Positions 43,101-53,159 are shown, counted from the stretch's first letter. The stretch: 64,000 bases of DNA from Rusavskia elegans (GCA_011316305.1 SAUG01000021.1:682001-746000), one strand, 5' to 3'. Notes: a model not told the origin generated them from the sequence alone. Made by a program: numbers and translations.

Positions 43101-43631
43101 ATGACAGAACCAAACACCCCCAACCCAATCCCCCACGCAAGACCAACAATCTCGACCCTCAACCACCTCTCCGCCACCGGAACCTGGCCCCACACAACCG
43201 CCATAATCGACATCCGCACCATCTTCCCCGCCGCCGAACCCACATTTCTCGCCGACTTCGAAGCCTTCAAAGACCCCAACCAGAAACTAACATTCACATT
43301 CACCTCCTCGCCCATCGACTCGCCCTACAATTTCGAAGGCCTGCTTTATCACGAACCGCATCTCGAGCATGACGAGCACGAGATTCATCGATACGTTTTA
43401 CAAGGCTATGAACGTCCCAAGGAGGTATACGAGGGAAACATCCAGGTCTTCGAAGCGGAATTCGAGATCATGGGCTCGGATTCTGTGGGGTTGTGTTGGG
43501 GGATGGTGGGGAAGGGGAATGTGAGGATTCGGATTGAAGGCGAGGATACGGATCCGGCTTTCTTTGTCGAGGGGAGGAAAACGCTGTTTGGAGCCGGAGT
43601 GAGTGTTTTTGAGTGTACGTTGGTGGGTTGA
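43101..43631 (+). CDS. Cluster paralogue D, most divergent member
   Basis: Intronless, 176 aa. The N-terminus is Pro/Thr-rich with a single early Trp (ATGTWPHT). DSPYNFEGLLYHEP corresponds to the SPFTY strand, YVLQGYERPKEVYEG to the second strand, and FEAEFEIMGSDSVGLCWGMVG then KGNVRIRIEG to the signature, where GSG has become GSD and GI has become GM. It ends GAGVSVFECTLVG*, lacking the N..G..L tail. Membership rests on order and spacing of these blocks and on position in the array. It may be evolving faster than the rest or losing function, although the frame is intact. Confidence 0.65.
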   Translation: MTEPNTPNPIPHARPTISTLNHLSATGTWPHTTAIIDIRTIFPAAEPTFLADFEAFKDPNQKLTFTFTSSPIDSPYNFEGLLYHEPHLEHDEHEIHRYVLQGYERPKEVYEGNIQVFEAEFEIMGSDSVGLCWGMVGKGNVRIRIEGEDTDPAFFVEGRKTLFGAGVSVFECTLVG

Positions 43632-43964
43632 TATGTTGGGAATTTCTTTGATCGAAGTGTGTTTTCGAGGAGGTGGTATGTCGGGTATTTAGTTTCTTTA
43701 CCGTGTGTATCGAGGTACCGATTGTCACATGCCTCTTATTGCGATTGGGTTGAGACACGATACAACGAGTCTGGTGGGGCAGAGGGAACACGAGTTTTAG
43801 CAGGTGAAGGGATGGAATTTGGACAGTAAATGTCGAAATAAAACATGCCCTGGGTGCCCAGATTGTTCAAAGTGTCATAGTGAAATTGGGAGGTGTACAG
43901 AACCAGAATAGCGCGAAAGATTTCCAAAGCAGATGCATGCTGAGTCCCCTCCTTCCCAGAGGCC
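43632..43964. other. Convergent 3' region of D and E
   Basis: Short spacer between the ends of paralogue D (plus) and the broken paralogue E (minus); nothing else seen. Confidence 0.5.
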
Positions 43965-44448
43965 TCATTCAGTCGGTTCCATCATTTCAAGTAGTGCCTT
44001 TCCAGGCTCATTCAAACCCTCAAAAACACACGTTCCGCACGCCCCCTCCTGATAGTCTTCGGAAATCTCTAATCGAAGCCTTCCACGTCCGGTAATCTCA
44101 GCGTATCTACCTACTCCAGAGCTCTCAACGATCTCAAAGGTGCTCTTGTGGATCTCAGCGCCTCCCTCGTCCTGAAAAATACTTCCCTTGCCCCGAGAAG
44201 TACTTCCCTCGCCCCCAGAAACGCTTCCTTCGATCCGAGAAATACTTCCCTCGCCTTGAATTTTGAAATGGTTCGCCTCACCGAAGCCGCGTTGCGTCTG
44301 CCAGATTGTAGGTGAAGGGTGAAGAGTGCGATGACATGTCGATGGTGGTGAGGTAGTTGATCTTTTTGCCCTCGATCGCTGTCAATATATAGTTGTTTTC
44401 GCCTTTTTGGCAGAAGCCATAGAGGATTCAGGGGTCGTTGGAGGACAT
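43965..44448 (-). pseudogene. Cluster paralogue E, broken copy
   Basis: Recovered only by reading two frames. From the ATG at 44448 the frame reads MSSNDP then TGA (44428–44430), exactly where every other member has its invariant Trp; it continues ILYGFCQKGENNY and HSSPFTYNLAD to a second TGA at 44278–44280. The homologous frame resumes one base over as EANHFKIQGEGS and runs through FEIVESSGVGRYAEITGRGR to LRLEI and the family end GTCVFEGLNEPGKALLE. Between them lie four 21-bp tandem repeats (44172–44255), each coding a seven-residue unit of the type GEGSISR. So it carries at least one nonsense change, one frameshift and one repeat expansion. Another open frame spans most of it but is not the family frame. 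Confidence 0.75.
44172..44255. repeat. 4 x 21-bp tandem repeat in pseudogene E
   Basis: Units 44172–44192, 44193–44213, 44214–44234 and 44235–44255. In the family frame they code GEGSISR, IEGSVSG, GEGSTSR and GKGSIFQ. The other paralogues have a single such unit (for example EGTGTSS) at this place. Confidence 0.85.
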
Positions 44449-45197
44449 GTTGATGGGTTGTGCGGTTGCGTTGCGGGTTGGATATGGAAGCTGTTTCAGG
44501 TTTGACGGTCTTTTTCGTAGGAAAGGAAGTTCTTGAGTGTGATGTTTTCAAAGACAATGAAATGAGAGGAGCGGAGATACTTATAATAGAGATCTGAGGG
44601 TCAGCCATAGCAGGAAAAAGCTCTGAAAAATGTAGAGACTTGAGAACGTGGAGTCACAACATCCGTGAAACTGGACGGTGATTTGGGTTGAAGTAGCCAG
44701 CATTGTCGAGACTTCTGTGATGCTGCGGTTGATCACGTCCTCGTGAGTATCTCTCGTCTTAGGCTACTGCCGTGCTTGTAGATGAGTATCCTTGCGGTGC
44801 AAAGTCCATGGAATGAGGCAACGGTTGCCTGGTGTTTCAGGGATAAGTAGAGATGGGACTGAGATGTGGATCCAATCGAAGGGGCCGAGGAATTTCAGTC
44901 TCGTGTTGGACATATCGGTTCGTCACGGTACTCCACGTAATATTCCTAACTTGGGTGAAGACTTGCTGGTATTTGAGTCAAAAGTTCGCTGTGGAGATAC
45001 TATTCGTATGACTGTGAGCGAAAGCATTGGAATGGAATCGAAGGAATTAGTACCGAGTCTCCCTCCTCCTAAGTTGTTTATCTTGCAGCAAAGGATAAGA
45101 GCAATCATACCCGCAGATACACCGTCGAAAAAACCTCAACATACCAAACACCACTTCAGCAAGCATCGGCAAAACTAAGACCAATACGAACGCTACT
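44449..45197. promoter_or_regulatory. Spacer between divergent E and F
   Basis: Holds the 5' flanks of pseudogene E and of paralogue F. One open frame (44792–45178) shows no family motif and I do not call it. Confidence 0.45.
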
Positions 45198-45617
45198 ATG
45201 GCAACCCACGGACCATGGGAAGTCTCCGTGCTCTACGAAAATATACCCCGGTCCTCCGACGAGGAAGAGCTGACGCAATGGACTTTTGTTATCAAACCCT
45301 GTGGCTTCCGTGTCTACTTCAAGGCACTTTCACCTAGTTCCTCTTTCACATACACGGGTTATGGATTCTCAACTACTAATAGCCGGTACCGCGGTGACGG
45401 GTTCCAGATTCATGGCAGTGGAAGCGTCTCGAAGGACGAAAAGACGGGTGTTGAAATTTTCGAAGGCACGTTTGAGATCGTCGAAGGGAGTGGGGACAAG
45501 AGTTTTGAAGGGGTCACCGGGGGCGGAAAGCTAAAGCTTGAGTGTAATCGAGAGGGATTTGGGACAGGAACATGTGTTTTTGAAGGAATGAATGGGGCTG
45601 GAGCGTTCCTGATGTAA
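45198..45617 (+). CDS. Cluster paralogue F, short form
   Basis: Intronless, 139 aa, the shortest member. MATHGPWEVSVLYENIP brings the family Trp close to the start. SSFTYTGYGF is the SPFTY strand, FQIHGSGSVSKDE the second, FEGTFEIVEGSGDKSFEGVT then GGGKLKLEC the signature, and GTGTCVFEGMNGAGAFLM* the C-terminal block. Because it holds every conserved block and little else, it probably shows the minimal domain of the family. The C-terminal GTCVFEG wording is shared with pseudogene E, with which it is divergently arranged, suggesting a common recent ancestor. Confidence 0.8.
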   Translation: MATHGPWEVSVLYENIPRSSDEEELTQWTFVIKPCGFRVYFKALSPSSSFTYTGYGFSTTNSRYRGDGFQIHGSGSVSKDEKTGVEIFEGTFEIVEGSGDKSFEGVTGGGKLKLECNREGFGTGTCVFEGMNGAGAFLM

Positions 45618-46140
45618 ATGGTCTGAATCTTGTATTGATAGACAGTATCGTGTTTCTTAGCCTTAGTCATACAACTGAGGCCAAGACAGCCTCCGAGTGT
45701 TAGCTTTCGGGCTGTGCGTGGTTTTTCGAATCGGTCCTCGCTGGAAGTCTGAGCTGATGCATGAGTCTTCAATGTGTCATTGTGTGGGGACCATCAAGAC
45801 TGTTGACTATTATATGCACTGGTGAGGTCTCCGATTTGGCTGGCAACTTAGGTATCCGATGCCCAATCTACGAGTCGAATGTAAATTGTCTCGTTCGTCA
45901 TTATACCACCTTCTGGGTTTGTATTGCATCTGGGTTTGTATTGGGTAAAGGTGAGACACGGTATGGGTTTCTGCGAGTCATGACTCCGAATAATCTTCAT
46001 CTTTTATAATTGGTGCATGTCTGTGACACCACGTAAGCAAGCCTTATAAGTGCCAGCCTCCAAGTCGTTACTTTGCTTTCACAGACCTTCATTAAATTGA
46101 TTTAACCTGTTTATTACAGCATCGACGTACTACGACCAGG
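45618..46140. other. Spacer F–G with a dispersed-element copy
   Basis: Contains the element copy at 45811–45880. No gene seen. Confidence 0.5.
45811..45880. repeat. Dispersed element, intergenic copy near paralogue F
   Basis: Plus strand has TATATGCACTGGTGAGGTCT, then TTGGCTGGCAACTTAGGTAT and CCGATGCCCA, collinear with the BTB-intron copy at 28121–28188 but with substitutions in the core. Confidence 0.65.
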
Positions 46141-46587
46141 ATGATCCGAACAAGAAAAATACTCTACCAACCAAACCCGGTCAAACCATGGACCGTTAGC
46201 GGTCATAATGGTGATGGGGAAGACGTAAGCTACACAGTAATCCTTCACGACCACGACCTTCCATCCGCAGCAACCCCTTCTCCGCAACTACAAATCAACG
46301 TTACGTGGAACAACTCGGGCTTGGGCCTCACCGGCGAGTGTATCAGACTCCAGCCTTATGCCAAGTTATTCAAAATCCGGGGCAATTTTCTGATAGATTG
46401 GAAAGGGCCGTCTTCTGTTTTGAACATGTCGTTTGAGATTGTCATGGGGAGCGGCAGGGAAGATTATGAGGGGATTCGTGGCGGAGGGAAAATTGCTGTC
46501 CATCTCTTTCCAGGATCGAAAGTTTGCGCTGGGCAGGGGACGTGTGCTTTCGAAAACATGAATCGGGTCGGCTTGTCGTTGGAATAG
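46141..46587 (+). CDS. Cluster paralogue G (GSG-x-Y-x-GI family)
   Basis: Intronless, 148 aa. VKPWTVSGHNGDGED carries the family Trp; the middle strand is diverged (LGLTGECIRL in place of SPFTY); FKIRGNFLIDW is the second strand; MSFEIVMGSGREDYEGIRGG then GKIAVHL is the signature; and GQGTCAFENMNRVGLSLE* is the family C-terminus with one extra Glu. All elements needed for the fold appear present. Same strand as F and separated from it by 523 bp. Function unknown. Confidence 0.78.
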   Translation: MIRTRKILYQPNPVKPWTVSGHNGDGEDVSYTVILHDHDLPSAATPSPQLQINVTWNNSGLGLTGECIRLQPYAKLFKIRGNFLIDWKGPSSVLNMSFEIVMGSGREDYEGIRGGGKIAVHLFPGSKVCAGQGTCAFENMNRVGLSLE

Positions 46588-47653
46588 CTGGCGGGAATCT
46601 AGAATTTAGGTGTATGCATGTGTTTGAGAGGAGGCCTATGTCGAGAGCAAGTCAAGCGTACCCTTCGCCAGAAACTCTCAATGTCTAGTAGTGCTCCCTG
46701 CTATTGAGCAACAGATAGCCCAGCGTGACAGATCAGAAACGAATGATGGAGTTATATCAAGTACGAGAATAAGAAGCAATATGTCAACCTTGGAAAAGCT
46801 GCAGATGAAACGCGTCTCTCACCTGAGATCCGAAGAGCTGCAGGTTCTTAATTATCGTAATCTAGCAAGTGGAGTTCTAGAGTCCTGCTGAAGGGCATGA
46901 CTTCGTTGAATACACGTAGCTGGGAAGAGAGTCAGTGATGAAAATGCAAGGCAGCGTTCTTGCCAGTCAAGCTCGTATTCGTGTTTTGGTGATGCAGCCC
47001 TAGCCGTAAGCGTGTACTGTTGTTGTAAGGGTGTAGAAGGCTTCTTGTACATATAATACGTGTAATCTGCGTAAAAGGCGGAAATAATTTTCTTGGATAG
47101 GACTCTAGAAACGGTGTTATCTGGATACTCTAGTCTGTTAATTTTAAATGATTTGGACCATGCGTTGTTGTATAAGTATTTTTTAAAAATGGGTGGTGAC
47201 TGTTTAGGGGGGGGCCCCCAAGGCACGCTTGCAATTGACTTTCCGAAAACTCTGTTGTACACCTTGGCAGGTCACAGAGGCAGCAGTAGGCAGGTTCATT
47301 ATACTCCACGTAGAAGCACGGCTGCTCCTGGAAGAATGCCCCATACGTCCTCGCTGGAAGTCGATGAAGTCGATTAATCCGAAACATCCAGCTTTTCTCA
47401 ATAGACCGGTGCAGCAGTACGACGGAAAACATGGACTCCGCACAACTTGTCTAGCCGGTTGTGAATCATCGTTGACCAAGAGAGCAAACCAGTGTCTTGC
47501 AAAATTAACAACCGTTCTGGCACGGAAGGATACCAATTCGTTTTAGAAGACGAAAAGCGATGTCACCGGGCATTTAGGAAAATTGTTCCATTGGAATCGG
47601 ATTTCTTCCGAACAAGCAAGTGCATACATGAATATACAGGACCAGTTATCAGC
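46588..47653. other. Convergent 3' region of G and H
   Basis: No gene is supported. The part around 46900–47200 is relatively A+T-rich with stop codons in all frames, and a G9C5 run lies near 47209. The last ~20 bases before 47654 belong to the H/I duplicated unit. Confidence 0.5.
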
Positions 47654-48420
47654 CTACATGAGAGAAGCTCCGACGCTGTTCATGTTGTCGAAGAAACAGG
47701 AACCAGTCCCTTTCGCAGCCTGGATAGGTAAGGTGACCGTAAGTCTTCCATCTCCTACAATGCCCTCGTACCCTTGCCTACCGAACCCTTCAACGATCCG
47801 GAAGACACTCTTGAAAGTGGCCGTGCCTTCTTCATCTGTAGAGCTAGTGCCGGTACCTTCAATGCGGAAGTTATCCGTCAGATTTCGAAGTCGATCTGCG
47901 TGTTCCAAATCGTCGAGATCATCGGGTCTTGTACAAACAATGGCATCATAGGTGAAAGGCGATGTCTTGCTAGAGGATTCGATGCCGATCATAAGGATTT
48001 TTTCTTGGGCACCAGCAAATCTGGAAAGAAAGTAGCAGCCACGGAAATCGGGATCTGGGTGGTTGTCGTGCTTCGCATAGAATATCTCCCAAGGGGCGGA
48101 CGCTGTGGTGACAACGGGTTCTGCAATAGACTGTGGGCTTTGCTCTGGTTGGGACATCGTGAGCCGATGGTGTTGTACTCATGTCACGAGTGCTGAGAGT
48201 TCAATTGGTGATTGAAGGTGGTCGATAGACGATGAGTTAGATTGCAGGTTTTGTTACATGCCAGTGGTGTCAAGAAGGGTAGTGGAAGACCGTTCAGCGA
48301 CCTTTTATACCACTCCGGCACGCTAGTCATTACGCTGTACGAAGGGAACGGAGTCATTTTATACTCGGAGTCACCGAGAGGAAAGACTGCAAATATTGAG
48401 GCGTATATGAAGAACGGTGT
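47638..48420. repeat. Tandem duplication unit containing paralogue H
   Basis: Matches 48602–49372 on both flanks of the coding region: AGGACCAGTTATCAGCCTAC at 47638 against AGGACCAACCATCAGCCTAC at 48602 downstream of the genes, and an upstream block with AAGACTGCAAATATTGAGGC near 48383 against a matching block near 49335. Spacing is about 950–965 bp. Confidence 0.7.
47654..48157 (-). CDS. Cluster paralogue H (GSG-x-Y-x-GI family)
   Basis: Intronless, 167 aa. After a Ser/Pro/Ala-rich start comes SAPWEIFYAKHDNHP (family Trp), TSPFTYDAIV, FRIEGTGTSSTDEEGTATF, then FRIVEGFGRQGYEGIVGDGR and LTVTL, and GTGSCFFDNMNSVGASLM*. The signature has GFG where most have GSG. It lies in the same orientation as I and both coding regions sit in homologous flanking DNA, so the pair arose by tandem duplication of a unit of about 960 bp. 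Protein divergence between H and I is nonetheless large while flanks remain alignable, which hints at faster change in the coding part. A TATA-like TTTTATA lies about 145 bp upstream. Confidence 0.82.
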   Translation of the reverse strand: MSQPEQSPQSIAEPVVTTASAPWEIFYAKHDNHPDPDFRGCYFLSRFAGAQEKILMIGIESSSKTSPFTYDAIVCTRPDDLDDLEHADRLRNLTDNFRIEGTGTSSTDEEGTATFKSVFRIVEGFGRQGYEGIVGDGRLTVTLPIQAAKGTGSCFFDNMNSVGASLM

Positions 48421-48617
48421 ATATGCTAGTCTTTTGAACAGACCCAATATAAAAGTAGTGATATGGTGAAGGAGCTGCACTCCACATTGTGGTTTTATGT
48501 AAGCTAACAATATGGTGGGGAAAAATCGCCTCCGGCAGTTTCTGGCATTATAGGAGAGCAGGATATATATTCCCGAAAAGCAAGCGCATGCATACATAAT
48601 CAGGACCAACCATCAGC
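48158..48617. promoter_or_regulatory. 5' region of paralogue H
   Basis: Spacer between H and I. It includes the upstream block (about 48360–48420) that is also found upstream of I at the same distance, a candidate for a shared promoter element. Confidence 0.5.
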
Positions 48618-49372
48618 CTACATAAGTGAATCTCCCACGTTGTTAATGTTTCTGAACACACAGTTGCCGTAGACCTTTGGGCTTCGAACTCGAGTGGTTA
48701 CGATGAGCTTCCCTCCACCACTGATTCCACTGTACAACCCCTTCCCAGACCCAGCGATGATCTTGAATGTACTTTCACGTTCCGTATTGTCACTTTCGTC
48801 GACGATGATGCCTTCGCCCTCGATCTTAAACTGAGAGGCCTCTTCTGACTGAGGCCTTGGTTCGACCAGCCATGGTTGTACGGTGCCGTTGTAGGTGAAA
48901 GGCGAACCCTGTCCAGAATATCTGAGCTCCACAGTTAGCCCTTTGAAGACTGGGCCATCACAAAGCACGTATTCGGCACCGATATTGGGATGCGGATTTT
49001 TGGATTTCCAGTGGTGTCCAGCAACGTCCCAATATCCTTTGGAGCTCTTCGGAGGAGGGATCTGCATTCTCAGGCCCATTATCTGTGAACGGTGTTGCAC
49101 TGATGCAGCGAGTGCAGAAGCCGAGACTGTGATGGATGTTGGCAGGAAAAGGAATGGATAAAACAGCAGATTGCGGAATTTGGTAGTTATTCTTGGTGTC
49201 GAAGAAGACGGTTGAAGACATTCAATCTATAATTTTCGAGCGAAAGCAGTACGGTAGTCGCCATTGTAAAGAGTGAAATGACACATCAAAGAAGATACGT
49301 GTGGAAGCATCTGATACTCCATTCCACTAGCGAAAAGACTCTGCGATATATCGAGGCAAAGATGAAGGATGG
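48602..49372. repeat. Tandem duplication unit containing paralogue I
   Basis: Partner of 47638–48420; see that entry for the matching flank sequences. The homologous block upstream of I lies near 49335. Confidence 0.7.
48618..49100 (-). CDS. Cluster paralogue I (GSG-x-Y-x-GI family)
   Basis: Intronless, 160 aa; MGLRMQIPPP at codon 8 is an alternative start. GYWDVAGHHWKSKNP carries the family Trp and the second W.S also seen in B and C. Then GSPFTYNGTVQP, FKIEGEGIIVDES, FKIIAGSGKGLYSGISGGGK, LIVTT and GNCVFRNINNVGDSLM*. All blocks are canonical, so this copy is probably functional. It is the last member of the array before a 1.8-kb gene-free stretch leading to glutamine synthetase. Confidence 0.82.
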   Translation of the reverse strand: MQHRSQIMGLRMQIPPPKSSKGYWDVAGHHWKSKNPHPNIGAEYVLCDGPVFKGLTVELRYSGQGSPFTYNGTVQPWLVEPRPQSEEASQFKIEGEGIIVDESDNTERESTFKIIAGSGKGLYSGISGGGKLIVTTRVRSPKVYGNCVFRNINNVGDSLM

Positions 49373-50912
49373 TAATAGTCAATATTCTCCATGCTCAAAG
49401 AGTCCATCATTTGTACAGCAACACTGTGCGAAATGAGTTGGTCTACTGGATTACCTGTTTACAAGGTCTTCACTACTGAAGGAATTTGTAAGTCAGCTTC
49501 TGGAACGCTTGGTGAAGACTGTGGCCTCTGGGTAACGAGATGGACCACAACTTCGCGTGACGACCAGTAGGAAATCGTTCCATCAGTGAGTGCTTGTACC
49601 CTCTAATGCAAACAAATGGAAGCCCAAGGTCTATACGTCCTTGCACCGCGAATTATAAACGTCTTACTGCGTGGACGTCGTTGTCGAGATGAGCTGTCGT
49701 CGTCAGCAGTGGCTCATCAGCTAGGGCGAGAGAAGCCGAGATGCCGCTCATGCGCGGGCAAGTGATGGGCCAACTATGTACAAGCGCCGATAAGAAATTG
49801 CGATAAGAAACCACGCTATTACTCAAGATCTACAAAAGCCAACAGGGGTCAAAACGTGGGGAAACTTCAAACAAAGCAAGATTTGAACATGAGATGGAAG
49901 GGTGTGCTCATCCTGTGCGACCGGATGCGGGGAAAGGCTGTCAAGCAGGGCTCTAGACATCCATCTGATCTGGCACATCTATGCTCAATGGCGTTACCTC
50001 TGAACTATACCGGTGGTGCCGGCTCTGGCCAGGCATCCAGAGCGCTGCCTGGGCAAGCATAGGCTACGTGTCGTGAGATATGGATGGTGGCTGAATCCTT
50101 ATCGGGAGGCTTGGTGGGGAGCCTTCCTGATTTCAGCGATATCAAAATCGACTCCGTGACAAGGTGCAGGCAGACAAAGAAAGCAAGATCCGGCGGTGAA
50201 AGGAAAGATCGATGCAGGTGCCTGCAGCGAGCTGGAGCTCCTGACGGCATCACGAAGAAACAATCGGGGAGATCTGCGGCATCCATCTGGTAGAGAAACG
50301 TGTGCCCCGCCCGATGTGGAAAGAGAGCACACTGTGCAACGCTGCCAAGAGAAAGCGTGCGGAAACGGAGTTGAATAATGGGGTAGGGTAAGCAGATAGT
50401 AACCATTGGATTTAAAGCCCGTATCATTCCACCTTGCACGTTCCTGGCAGATCTATTCCTGCTTCCATACATCCGTAAAGGCCAGATGGTCGCGTGGCGA
50501 CAGCCGCATCGAAAGGGAGCAAGGAAGAGTGTCGTGATGGTCCCGTAAAGTAATCGTGAGCATCGTAACATTGACCAATCGTAAGCCGGCTCAACAATCA
50601 AGGGATATTTTTGGATGTAGGCAAATCGCCGGCTGGAATTACTAGCAGATCCCCAGATACCTTACGCCCGTCATTGTCCCACGCTTGGCTGTCCAGGACA
50701 CCTTATAATCTTCAGGAGCTCCCACATCAAGTGCTTTACTCCTGCTCCACAATAATCAAGCTCCACTTTATTAACTTTCTTCATCCTTCTCCATCCTTCT
50801 CCGCCAACTTCTCCATTCCATCTCCAGTCCTCGTCGACACCTTTCCAAGTCCACATTTCTATCAGACAGCTCGATACCAACCCCATCCATTACAATCATC
50901 ACACCCCTCATC
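49101..50912. promoter_or_regulatory. Spacer with the glutamine synthetase promoter
   Basis: No gene supported; longer open frames (for example 50005–50601, minus) show no recognisable motif. From about 50755 to 50850 there is a pyrimidine-rich tract (repeated CATCCTTCTC) before the glutamine synthetase start, typical of strongly expressed fungal genes. Confidence 0.5.
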
Positions 50913-52497
50913 ATGGTGAGCAAGGTTGGACCTAACGCAATAGGAATCGTGGAAGCTGACTGTTGTGTCAAGGCCGCAACTTCTTCGACTGTCTCCAATA
51001 CGGAGAATGTGAGCTTCCACACCCCGAACTCCATGAGAACCCACGGCTGACGGTCGCTACCAGCTCATGAAGTACATGAAGCTCGATCAGAGGGGTTCTG
51101 TCCTAGCCGAATACATCTGGATCGATGGTTCCAACGGTGTCAGAACAAAAACCAAGGTTCGTACAATGCGCAATCCCGTCAATTGCCAGGAAGGCAATTC
51201 CGTTTGTGCTGCACAAACCTTCATCCGGCTTTGCCTCCTCTGACTGCGCCTGCTTCTGGCAAGCCCTTGTCGGGAACCTGCGAAAACCACCCTTGAACAT
51301 GCAGCCTCCCATCTCCCTCGCTTAGCGATTCGCTCTCTTAGCGTCGCAAGAAGGGAACCTCGGGTTGCAACAGCAAGCTAATTATATCCTTCGCTTCTTC
51401 ACAGACCCTATCAAAACCCGTCAAGGACTACAAGGAACTACCTGAATGGAACTTCGATGGTTCGTCCACCGGCCAAGCCTCCAGCGAGAACTCCGATGTC
51501 TACATTCGCCCCTGCGCCATCTTCCCCGATCCTTTCCGTGGTGGCGACAACATCCTGGTTATGACCGAAACCTGGGATCCGGATGGAAGCCCCAACAAAT
51601 TCAATTATCGCCATGAATGTGAGCGGCTGATGGAAGCCCATGCCAAACATGAGCCCTGGTTTGGTCTGGAGCAAGAATACACTATACTCGACGCAGATGG
51701 ATGGCCATACGGCTGGCCCAAGGGCGGATACCCAGCTCCTCAGGGACCATACTACTGCGGTGTCGGCACGGGCAAGGTCTTCTGTCGAGACATTGTCGAG
51801 GCCCATTACAAGGCATGCCTGTACGCTGGCCTGCAGATCTCTGGTATCAACGCCGAGGTGATGCCATCTCAGTGGGAATTCCAGATCGGTCCTTGCGAGG
51901 GCATCGCACGTGAGCTGTCCTGTCAGTACACTGTGAGATCTATAATACTGATGATTCTGCACAGTGGGAGATCATCTCTGGGTGGCTCGCTACCTCCTCT
52001 ACCGCGTTGCCGAAGAATTCGGTGCCAAGATCACTATAGAGCCCAAACCCATCAAAGGAGATTGGAACGGAACCGGTCTGCACACCAATGTCTCAACCGC
52101 CGAGATGCGGAAAGAGAAGGGCATGAAGGCGATTGAAGAAGCATGCAAGAAGTTAGGGGAGCGCCACGAGGAGCACATTCTCGTCTACGGAGAAGGCAAT
52201 GCGGAGCGAATGACGGGCGAGCACGAAACCGCCTCGATTGACAAGTTCAGCTACGGGGTTGCCGACCGTGGTGCCAGTATTCGCATACCTCGTCAATGTG
52301 CCCAGGAGGGCAAGGGATACCTGGAAGACCGAAGACCGGCGAGTAACGCGTGTCCGTATCGTATTACCGGTATCATCATGGAGACGGTAAGCACAACCTA
52401 CCTCTTCGCTTGCAGACGTCAAGCAGCATTTTCTGACACGTTTCGACAGATCTTTGGCGGTATGGAGGGCTTGGATCTCAGTAAAGCTGAGAAATAA
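50913..52497 (+). CDS. Glutamine synthetase
   Basis: Six exons: 50913–50915, 50973–51008, 51064–51156, 51405–51909, 51965–52386 and 52450–52497, giving 368 aa. The first coding exon is just the ATG, followed directly by GTGAGC; the second codes [12 protein letters not shown]. Family motifs: [104 protein letters not shown] and IRIPR. These form the ATP, glutamate and metal sites of eukaryotic type II GS, which makes glutamine from glutamate and ammonia in the cytosol. The residue across intron 4 is Leu (GIALGDHLW) where most relatives have Met or Ser-Met. The third intron is long (248 bp). Confidence 0.97.
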
Positions 52498-53159
52498 TCA
52501 GAAAAATTGCTCTGGTGCAGGGATAATGGGATGGCTTATGAAATTGGACCTTGGCTCTACAAGACGCTTAGACGGGCGAACATGATTCTTATTGCTGGGG
52601 CGTACGCTGAGATGAAGCTGCATCAGTATCCGGTTTGCTCTGTTTTGGTCACTAGAGGTGGTCTGGTCTTACATTGGCTTGTAGAGATAGTCGTTCAGGG
52701 ATCTATATGGATTCCCTTCGTTAATTGTTCCTACATAATAGTCGACCGTGTCATCTGTACGCCTCATCCACAGCTAACAGACTCAGGATGCAGGCGATTT
52801 AGTCCATGAAGAGCAGATCGTACTGATTGCACTTCTTAATGACTGACACTGCGATCAATAGAGTAGAATTGTATGCCTTCTTCCGTAGTGCAGTAGATCA
52901 GCTCGGAGTACGCTTGGAATTGCTGTGCGGAACGGAGCCGCTACATCTACCTCAAATCAATGCTCGAATACACCACAGTAATAAATTGTTTGGGCACGCT
53001 CACACGCTCAGTCAGCCTTTATACATTTTTCGTTTATATGTCGGTTAGCTTTGATGCGGGCGTTCCTGAATTTTCATGGAAACATGACTTGATACCACCC
53101 AAAACACACATTGTTCTAGCTTTGGTCTAGGAACGTTCGATCAATCGTACGCCTTCACC
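52498..53159. other. Spacer between glutamine synthetase and Med1
   Basis: 3' region of GS and promoter of the Med1 gene. An open frame at 52507–52809 follows the GS stop but resembles nothing. Confidence 0.55.

Noticed and set aside
44172..44255. CRISPR-like array
   Set aside because: The units are directly abutting 21-mers without spacers and are coding-derived.
44111..44608. Long open frame of 165 aa on the minus strand
   Set aside because: It overlaps pseudogene E but in the wrong frame; the 21-bp repeats keep all frames open there. The family motifs appear in the other frames.
44792..45178. 128-aa open frame upstream of paralogue F
   Set aside because: I looked for the family Trp, SPFTY and GSG signatures and found none.
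50005..50601. 198-aa open frame upstream of glutamine synthetase
   Set aside because: Composition looks random, there is no motif, and splice sites are not needed or supported.
52507..52809. Open frame just after the glutamine synthetase stop
   Set aside because: The enzyme already ends at its normal place; this frame resembles nothing known and is likely 3' untranslated DNA.
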